A stretch of 7,110 nucleotides of DNA from Opitutales bacterium. GTDB lineage: Bacteria; Verrucomicrobiota; Verrucomicrobiae; Opitutales; CAG-312. Shown piece after piece: positions 1 through 5,090 of the stretch. Within the stretch, counting starts at the first letter, position 1; the number at the start of each line of letters is the position of its first letter. The position numbers were made by a program, and so were the translations under genes. The DNA lies in the NCBI GenBank assembly GCA_017623955.1, contig JAGAOA010000243.1, positions 1 through 7,110 on the forward strand, written 5' to 3'. The notes under the pieces are model-generated. The model made no database searches and was not told the origin of the DNA. It worked only from the letters and a program-made list of their open reading frames with translations.

Positions 1-95
1 CTGCTGTAAGTCCAAAAAATGTTTGTTTTTTATACCACTGATTTTTTTAATTGGGAAGGTTTACAAACAGGGATAAGCCAGAAGACCTGTCAGTC
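1..95 (+). ncRNA. Cobalamin (adenosylcobalamin) riboswitch, 3' part of aptamer, cut by left window edge
   Basis: This is the cis-acting aptamer that binds cobalamin in the nascent mRNA and controls the gene downstream, here nrdD. Three conserved blocks occur in the right order. The edge block CTGCTGTAAG at 1-10 resembles the CNRCTGTAAG segment of the core. CCACTG (35-40) and TGGGAAGG (52-59) flank a small AT stem-loop. The B12 box AAGCCAGAAGACCTGTC at 75-91 fits the family consensus rAGYCMGgAgaCCkGCc with a single T for C change near its end. A 7-bp stem pairs TGTTTGT (20-26) with ACAAACA (63-69) and encloses the middle blocks, as the P4 helix should. The P1/P2 side and the 5' strand of P3 must lie left of position 1. 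Family membership is read from these motifs; no covariance model was run. Confidence 0.9.
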
Positions 96-233
96 AATCT
101 GTACCAATGCTTTCGGGTATAAGGCGTTGTAACAACAACAATATAAATAAACTTCGCATATTTAAATGTTGCCGATGTTGGTTTGGTATCGGTAGTATTT
201 ATGTCTGTCGAAATCAATAGGAAACATAAAACG
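96..233 (+). promoter_or_regulatory. Riboswitch expression platform / nrdD leader
   Basis: This is the untranslated leader between the B12 box and the preferred nrdD start. It can form several hairpins. GTACC (101-105) pairs with GGTAT (116-120). CAACA (136-140) pairs with TGTTG (167-171), enclosing TAAATA (144-149) with TATTTA (159-164). CCGAT (172-176) pairs with ATCGG (188-192) and can be extended by G-U pairs. GGTATAA (116-122) is also an exact complement of TTATACC (30-36) inside the aptamer. No run of four or more T follows any of these hairpins, so an intrinsic terminator is not visible and translational control is the better guess. Which fold is used with ligand cannot be decided by eye. 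Confidence 0.55.
219..222 (+). promoter_or_regulatory. Weak ribosome binding site deciding the nrdD start
   Basis: AGGA (in ATAGGAAAC) lies 11 bases before ATG 234. It is a modest match with a slightly long spacer. The other in-frame starts, TTG 183 and ATG 201, have no purine-rich Shine-Dalgarno-like sequence at a usable distance, so this site favours 234. Confidence 0.45.
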
Positions 234-2630
234 ATGTCTTCAACACAAGAAAAAAAATCAATTTTAATAGTTAAACGCGATGGAAATGAAGAAACTTTCA
301 CTTCAGATAAAATACGTCGAGCTATAACAAAAGCTTACAATGCTGGTGGTATAAATAATCAATCGTTAGAAATTGACAAAATAGTGCGTCGTGTGGTGAA
401 ATCTATCGATAAAGATCGCATTACAGTTGAAGAAATTCAAGATATTGTTGAGCATGAGTTGATGCTCGCAAATCCTTATATAGCCAAAAAGTACATAATT
501 TATAGAGAGTGGCGTAACACTGAACGCGATAAACGTACGTCTATGAAGCGTACTATGGATGGCATTGTTTCAATAGAACGCAATGATGTGAATTTGAGCA
601 ATGCTAATATGAGTTCACATACTCCTGCTGGACAGATGATGACTTTTGCGTCTGAAATTACAAAAGATTATGCTCATAAATATCTAATTGGAGTGAAATA
701 CGCAAGAGCTCATAGGAACGGAGATATTCATATTCACGATCTCGATTATTATCCAACTAAGACGACAACATGTGTTCAGTACGATCTTGAGGATATTTTT
801 GAACGTGGCTTTCATACAAAGAATGGAAGCATTCGTACGCCTCAGTCTATCTTGAGTTATGCAACTTTAGCAACGATTATTTTTCAAACTAATCAGAACG
901 AACAACATGGTGGTCAGTCAATTCCAGCATTCGATTATTTTATGGCGAAAGGGGTTCTGAAGTCTTTCAAAAAACAAGTTATAAAAGACTTTGTATTTGT
1001 TGCTAGATTGGCTGAAGATAGCAAAGAAGTCGCTCAATTAAAGACATTTGCTCAAAAGAAGATAACATCGATTGAGATGTCTAAAAAGCAGAAGAGCGAT
1101 TTACTTGCTTTAGCAAAGAAATTAAAAATAAAAATCTCTGATAGCGATTTAGATTATTTGTTATCGCATTCGCGTGAGCAAGTTCGTAAAGAAACGCATC
1201 AAGCTATGGAAGGGTTTATCCATAATCTAAATACTATGCATTCTCGCGGAGGAAATCAGGTTGTGTTCAGTTCTATCAATTATGGTACTGATACGTCTCC
1301 TGAAGGTAGAATGGTAATTAGTGAGTTACTTGATGCTACTGTTGAAGGTTTAGGTAGAGGCGAAGTTCCGATTTTCCCAATTCAAATTTTTAAAGTAAAA
1401 GAAGGGGTTTCTTATTCTGAAGCCGATGCTCAAAAAGCTTTAAAAGATTTTGATAAAGCTATGTCGGGCAAAATAAAATTTAGTGCACCTAATTTCGACC
1501 TACTGTTGAAATCGTGCAAGACAACATCTACATCATTGTTCCCAAATTTCTTGTTCTTAGATACCCCATACAATGTAAATCCACTCTGGAAAAAGAACGA
1601 TAAAAATCGTTTTAAGTATGAACTAGCCACAATGGGATGTCGTACTAGAGTTTTTGAAAATTTGCACGGCGAGACAACATCGTGGGGTAGAGGAAATTTA
1701 TCATTCACATCTATGAATATGCCTCGATTGGCTATTGAAGCTAAAAGAGAAGCTGAAGAAATGTGGCCAGGTTCAGATAAACACGTCATAGAAAACGAAG
1801 CAAAAAATATATTCTTAACATCTGTTCGCACGATGGCAGAGTCTATTGCTGAACAGTTGTACGAACGTTTTCAGTATCAACGTACTGCATTGGCATGTCA
1901 GTTCCCATTTATGATGGGAAATAACATTTGGAAAGGTGGTAAAGATATTTCTCCAGACTCACAGGTCGGTGATTTGTTAAATCATGGAACATTAGGTATT
2001 GGTTTTATTGGCGGACACAACGCAATGGTTGCTATATATGGCGAAGGTCATGCAGACAATAAAGAAGCATATAAAACTTTGACAGAAGCTATCGAAGTTA
2101 TGAACGAAGTTGTAGTAAAATATAAGAAAAAGTACAACTTGAATTATGCTGTTTTGGCAACTCCAGCAGAAGGTTTGGCTGGAAGATTTACTCGTATGGA
2201 CAGGGAAAAATATGGCGTAATTCCAGGTGTTAATGACTTAGAATATTATGTAAATTCGTTCCATATAGATGTAAAACGTCCAATAAGTGCATTAGAAAAA
2301 ATACGTTTAGAAGCTCCATTCCATGCTATAACAAAAGGTGGGCACATTACATACGTCGAACTTGATGGTGAAGCAAAGAAAAACGTCAAGAGCATATTTA
2401 CAATAGTAAAGGCAATGAATGATGCAAACATTGGCTATGGTTCGATAAATCATCCTGTTGATACGTGTCGTTCATGTGGATACAAGGGAGTTATATATTC
2501 AACTTGTCCAGTATGTGGTAGCGAAGACATTACTAGAATTCGTCGTATTACCGGTTACCTTACGGGTAGTTTAGAAACTTGGAATTCTGCAAAACAAGCA
2601 GAAGAGCGAGACAGAGTTAAGCACTGTTAA
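234..2630 (+). CDS. nrdD: Anaerobic (class III) ribonucleoside-triphosphate reductase, large subunit
   Basis: NrdD is a cytoplasmic glycyl-radical enzyme that reduces ribonucleoside triphosphates to dNTPs without oxygen. From ATG 234 it is 798 residues. An N-terminal ATP-cone (about 9-98, with VKRDG at 13-17) is the allosteric activity domain. HIHDLDY (166-172) leads to Cys180, the expected second active-site cysteine. MGC places Met467 and the thiyl-radical Cys469, and Asn488 follows in GRGNLS. This Met/Cys/Asn set resembles the formate-using subtype of E. coli and phage T4. Near the C-terminus Cys745/748/758/761 form the zinc site, and Gly774 in RITGYL is the glycyl-radical residue, 24 residues from the end. 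The protein is longer than the 712-residue E. coli enzyme, partly through a lysine-rich stretch around 244-316. In-frame starts at 183 (TTG) and 201 (ATG) would add 17 or 11 residues, but they lack an RBS and lie within the leader. nrdG follows after 7 bases. The upstream B12 riboswitch suggests repression by cobalamin. Confidence 0.97.
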   Translation: MSSTQEKKSILIVKRDGNEETFTSDKIRRAITKAYNAGGINNQSLEIDKIVRRVVKSIDKDRITVEEIQDIVEHELMLANPYIAKKYIIYREWRNTERDKRTSMKRTMDGIVSIERNDVNLSNANMSSHTPAGQMMTFASEITKDYAHKYLIGVKYARAHRNGDIHIHDLDYYPTKTTTCVQYDLEDIFERGFHTKNGSIRTPQSILSYATLATIIFQTNQNEQHGGQSIPAFDYFMAKGVLKSFKKQVIKDFVFVARLAEDSKEVAQLKTFAQKKITSIEMSKKQKSDLLALAKKLKIKISDSDLDYLLSHSREQVRKETHQAMEGFIHNLNTMHSRGGNQVVFSSINYGTDTSPEGRMVISELLDATVEGLGRGEVPIFPIQIFKVKEGVSYSEADAQKALKDFDKAMSGKIKFSAPNFDLLLKSCKTTSTSLFPNFLFLDTPYNVNPLWKKNDKNRFKYELATMGCRTRVFENLHGETTSWGRGNLSFTSMNMPRLAIEAKREAEEMWPGSDKHVIENEAKNIFLTSVRTMAESIAEQLYERFQYQRTALACQFPFMMGNNIWKGGKDISPDSQVGDLLNHGTLGIGFIGGHNAMVAIYGEGHADNKEAYKTLTEAIEVMNEVVVKYKKKYNLNYAVLATPAEGLAGRFTRMDREKYGVIPGVNDLEYYVNSFHIDVKRPISALEKIRLEAPFHAITKGGHITYVELDGEAKKNVKSIFTIVKAMNDANIGYGSINHPVDTCRSCGYKGVIYSTCPVCGSEDITRIRRITGYLTGSLETWNSAKQAEERDRVKHC

Positions 2631-2637
2631 GTTTAAA

Positions 2638-3126
2638 ATGTTACCACTGAGAGTTATAAATGTGTATCCTGAGACTATTGTCGATGGCGAAGGACTTCGT
2701 TATTCGATATATTTCTCGGGATGTTCTCATTGTTGCAAAGGGTGTCAAAATCCAGAGACGTGGGCGTATGAACAAGGTACTGTTCTAGATGAAGTTTTGC
2801 AAGAACGTATATTTTCTGAAATAAAGGCAAACTCGTTACTAAGCGGTGTGACTTTGAGTGGTGGTGACCCAATGTATAATCCAGAGGCTCTTTTAGAATT
2901 TTTAAAAAAACTAAAAAAGAATACAAAAGTGAATGTGTGGTGCTACACAGGTTTTGTATATGAAAATTTAATAAAAGACCCAATTAGAAGTAAATGTCTA
3001 AAGTATATAGATGTTTTGGTCGATGGTCCTTATATAGAACGCAAACGAGATGTAAATTTATCGTTTAGAGGTAGTACAAATCAACGAATAATAAAAATTA
3101 AAACGGGCGAAGTATTAGATTACTAA
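2638..3126 (+). CDS. nrdG: Anaerobic ribonucleotide reductase activating protein (radical SAM)
   Basis: NrdG uses S-adenosylmethionine and a [4Fe-4S] cluster to place the glycyl radical on NrdD, here on Gly774. The 162-residue length is normal for the family. The cluster motif CX3CX2C is Cys29, Cys33 and Cys36, followed by the family-typical QNPETW. VDGEG (15-19) is the N-terminal family motif, and SGGDP (74-78) is the SAM-binding GGE-like motif. VDGPY and RGSTNQRII near the end are also characteristic. The start lies 7 bases after the nrdD stop and has no clear Shine-Dalgarno sequence, so translation is probably coupled to nrdD. The two genes form an operon and should share the upstream riboswitch control. 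Confidence 0.96.
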   Translation: MLPLRVINVYPETIVDGEGLRYSIYFSGCSHCCKGCQNPETWAYEQGTVLDEVLQERIFSEIKANSLLSGVTLSGGDPMYNPEALLEFLKKLKKNTKVNVWCYTGFVYENLIKDPIRSKCLKYIDVLVDGPYIERKRDVNLSFRGSTNQRIIKIKTGEVLDY

Positions 3127-3129
3127 GTC

Positions 3130-3161
3130 GATTATGCTTGACTGTTATATGTATCGTAATC
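3130..3161 (+). repeat. Imperfect inverted repeat in the upstream region of the DtxR-family gene
   Basis: GATTATG (3130-3136) and CGTAATC (3155-3161) form a 7-bp inverted repeat with one G-T pair, separated by 18 bases. The arms bracket the candidate -35 element and end next to the candidate -10 element of the regulator gene, so an autoregulatory operator is conceivable. It does not resemble the compact palindromes known for DtxR or MntR, and AT-rich DNA yields such repeats by chance. Confidence 0.3.
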
Positions 3162-3165
3162 AAAT
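3138..3165 (+). promoter_or_regulatory. Possible sigma-70-type promoter for the DtxR-family gene
   Basis: TTGACT (3138-3143) is a 5/6 match to the -35 consensus. It is followed after 16 bases by TCAAAT (3160-3165), a 4/6 match to the -10. Transcription would begin roughly 12 bases before ATG 3184, giving a very short leader without an evident RBS. Alternatively the gene is simply read through from nrdG, 57 bases upstream. Confidence 0.3.
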
Positions 3166-3183
3166 TAGCTAAAAAGCTTTCTT

Positions 3184-3846
3184 ATGGAAGAACATTCAAA
3201 AAAGTTATCGGAGAATTTAGAAGATTATCTTGAAACAATATCTTCGTTGTCTGCCGAAAAAGGTTCAGCAAGAATGACTGATATTGCTAGTGCTATGTCG
3301 GTAAAAAAACCTTCTGTTAATTCTGCTTTAAATGTTCTAGCACAACGTGGTTTAGTTATTTACGAAAAATACAAACCAGTTCTTCTTACCCAAGCAGGTG
3401 AAGCGTTGGCTGAAAATGTTCGCCGAAAACACAAACTACTGAGCGATTTTTTAACTAATACTCTAGGGGTAAATAAGACGGAGGCAGATGTTGCTGCGTG
3501 TAAAATGGAACACGCTTTAGAAGATTCTATTATGAAAAAATTAGTGGAATTTCTAGAGACAACGGATGCTAATTTATGCTCATCTTGCTCAAAGAAAAAC
3601 GGTGATTGTTCCAAGAAATGTAAATTTTCTGTTTCTGTAAATGATGTAGATGTCGGCGATAGGTGTATGGTTCTAGATTGTGGTAATGAAAAAAATGTTA
3701 AGTTTTTTGCAAAATTGAACATTCACATAAATTCTATTTTAGATGTAGTTTCTATCTCAAAAGACGAAATTATCTTAAGGGTAGGTGATAGTGATGTTGC
3801 TATTCCTTCTGCATCTGCGCCTTATTTAAAAGTAAAGCGCATATAA
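3184..3846 (+). CDS. DtxR/MntR-family metal-dependent transcriptional regulator with Cys cluster and FeoA-like domain
   Basis: This is a predicted DNA-binding repressor responding to Fe(II) or Mn(II). Residues about 8-78 form the winged helix-turn-helix and resemble MntR closely (ARMTDIASAMSV, then LVIYEKY and LLT). Residues about 80-126 are the dimerisation/metal domain. Candidate ligands are Asp14, Glu17, His83, Cys106, Glu109 and His110. Asp14/Glu17 correspond to MntR Asp8/Glu11, but CKMEH carries Cys where MntR has Glu99, as DtxR does at Cys102. The DtxR ancillary-site residues Glu83 and His98 are replaced by Ser87 and Asp102. A linker then holds Cys132, Cys135, Cys142 and Cys146 (CX2C-X6-CX3C), which could bind a further metal or cluster. 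Residues about 152-220 look like the SH3-like FeoA domain. No metal transporter gene is adjacent, so the regulon and the exact metal are unknown. Confidence 0.88.
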   Translation: MEEHSKKLSENLEDYLETISSLSAEKGSARMTDIASAMSVKKPSVNSALNVLAQRGLVIYEKYKPVLLTQAGEALAENVRRKHKLLSDFLTNTLGVNKTEADVAACKMEHALEDSIMKKLVEFLETTDANLCSSCSKKNGDCSKKCKFSVSVNDVDVGDRCMVLDCGNEKNVKFFAKLNIHINSILDVVSISKDEIILRVGDSDVAIPSASAPYLKVKRI

Positions 3847-3857
3847 TGAATATATGC
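3839..3857. terminator. Short stem-loop between convergent genes, possible weak bidirectional terminator
   Basis: GCATATA (3839-3845) and TATATGC (3851-3857) form a perfect 7-bp inverted repeat with a 5-base loop, spanning the stop codon of the DtxR-family gene. It lies 11 bases from the stop codon of the convergent gene. The position suits a shared terminator, but the stem is AT-rich and neither side has a solid T run (ACTTTAAATTG on one side, GCTTTACTTTT on the other). Confidence 0.3.
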
Positions 3858-3868
3858 ACTTTAAATTG

Positions 3869-4939
3869 TTATAAGTTTTTTGCAGCCTCAAGTTCTATCT
3901 CAAAAAGTAAATCGTTGCGACAAACTATACTATGTGATGGACAAAAGCTTATATTGTTTTCTTTGTTCCATTTTTCAAAAATACTAAAATATTCTGGACG
4001 CAAACAATAGACTATTGCGTTTGTTGTATCGGAAAATGTCATACCTCTTGAGGTTAAAATTCCATTGATAACATTTAATGTTAGTTCAACTTGCTTTTGA
4101 ATATCACCAATATTAACTGTTTTGCCATCTGGAGCTATGCTTGCTGTCCCAGAAATCATAACACGTTTACTAGTTTCTGATACAACTTCAACTGCACGTG
4201 AGAATGAACTACCGTATTCTGTTGCACCTCCTTGCAATGGCGAGGGTAATTCACAAACAAAGTCCTCGGAACCCGCCTTTTTGCCAATTTTTGATTTTAT
4301 AGCAAATGCGCCAGATGTGATTTTTTTACCAGATGGATTGGGAGCACCTATACCTGTGCTTGCAGGTAATAGCCCATCGAATATTTTACGTTGCGAGTAA
4401 AATTCTGTTCGAGCTTTATTGAAATCGGGATACCACGAAAGGATGTCATCGTTATAAAACCAAGTTCTAACAACATCTGTGTATTCAAAACCACACATTT
4501 TTAATATACTTTCAAGCTCGTTTAGGTTTGAGTGCGTATGCACATACCCGTCTTCATTGCCAGCTGCACCTAATACTCCAAAAGTACGGCAATATATGTT
4601 TTGCGAATCTTCGTAAACAACAGCTTTTGCTCCGTGTTTACTTTTGTGGAAGTTAAGTTCGGTTCCTGATACGCCTACAAAATGAATACCAGCTAGGCAC
4701 GGCTTAGCATTTTCATCAAGGGGGCATATCCAATTTAGTGGGAAATTTGCATTCGTTAGTGGGGCAATTACTTCGCCAAACGACCAAGGTGCAAATACTT
4801 CAGCTGAGACCACTTGTGCATTCATTCCCCAAAATTCTCGCAAGGCTTCAACTATTTGTATATATGCGTCTTTTGGAGTATTAAAAGTTATAGTTTTATG
4901 AAATTCTGTAACATTTTTATCTAGGCAAATTTTTTTCAT
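3869..4939 (-). CDS. Chorismatase-like protein (FkbO/Hyg5 type, Rid/YjgF fold)
   Basis: Chorismatases hydrolyse chorismate to a hydroxybenzoate or a dihydroxycyclohexadiene acid; which product applies here is not known. The 356-residue protein has the family layout. The central block runs VRTWFYNDDI (157-166), then FNKAR (173-177) and LPASTGIG (191-198), matching the R-W-Y-x3-I, F-x-x-x-R and LPA-T-IG pattern of XanB2 and relatives. YGSSFSRA (242-249) and SGTASI (263-268) follow. The last 80 residues are a Rid-type unit (GDIQKQVE to FEIELEA). Cys340 and Glu347 in CRNDLLFE have the spacing I recall for Hyg5 Cys327/Glu334, Glu being the catalytic acid. The Rid-family catalytic Arg is absent from its usual position (CPSHS instead of PARS), so imine-deaminase activity is unlikely. 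The start is supported by a strong RBS. No biosynthetic gene is adjacent. Family assignment is fairly secure; the reaction is inferred. Confidence 0.75.
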   Translation of the reverse strand: MKKICLDKNVTEFHKTITFNTPKDAYIQIVEALREFWGMNAQVVSAEVFAPWSFGEVIAPLTNANFPLNWICPLDENAKPCLAGIHFVGVSGTELNFHKSKHGAKAVVYEDSQNIYCRTFGVLGAAGNEDGYVHTHSNLNELESILKMCGFEYTDVVRTWFYNDDILSWYPDFNKARTEFYSQRKIFDGLLPASTGIGAPNPSGKKITSGAFAIKSKIGKKAGSEDFVCELPSPLQGGATEYGSSFSRAVEVVSETSKRVMISGTASIAPDGKTVNIGDIQKQVELTLNVINGILTSRGMTFSDTTNAIVYCLRPEYFSIFEKWNKENNISFCPSHSIVCRNDLLFEIELEAAKNL

Positions 4940-4950
4940 ATATAAATTAA

Positions 4951-4958
4951 CTCCCTCT
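4951..4958 (-). promoter_or_regulatory. Ribosome binding site of the chorismatase-like gene
   Basis: Read on the minus strand, AGAGGGAG lies 11 bases before ATG 4939. It is the strongest Shine-Dalgarno match in the window and fixes this start. Confidence 0.7.
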
Positions 4959-4965
4959 TTGTGAA

Positions 4966-4994
4966 ATGAAAGAATAATATAACTTAAGTGTCAA
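4966..4994 (-). promoter_or_regulatory. Probable sigma-70-type promoter of the chorismatase-like gene
   Basis: On the minus strand a perfect TTGACA (4994-4989) is followed after exactly 17 bases by TTTCAT (4971-4966), a 4/6 match to the -10 consensus. Transcription would begin near 4959, just before the RBS, giving a leader of about 20 bases. The gene may thus be expressed independently of uvrA, which lies 151 bases upstream on the same strand. Confidence 0.45.
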
Positions 4995-5090
4995 TTCTTT
5001 TTGCTCAATGTGTGTTAAAATAAGTGTTTTCTATGCATAAAAGATGCTTTTTTTAACGCTAAGTCGCACAAAAGCTACCATTTTTCATTT

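Noticed and set aside
1..233. NrdR boxes expected before ribonucleotide reductase operons
   Set aside because: No pair of ACACWATATNTWGTGT-like 16-mers was found by eye in the leader; the true promoter lies left of the window, so boxes could still be present there.
47..301. Open frame of 84 codons on the minus strand across the riboswitch and the nrdD start
   Set aside because: It is antisense to the conserved riboswitch and the ATP-cone, has no recognisable domain, and is probably chance.
3167..3178. AGCT-AAAA-AGCT hairpin after nrdG as a terminator
   Set aside because: It is a 4-bp stem with only a short TTTCTT behind it, too weak to support a terminator call.
5035..5054. GCAT-loop-ATGC followed by seven T, looking like a plus-strand terminator
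   Set aside because: The stem is only 4 bp and no plus-strand gene ends there; on the minus strand, where uvrA transcription runs, no T tract follows it.
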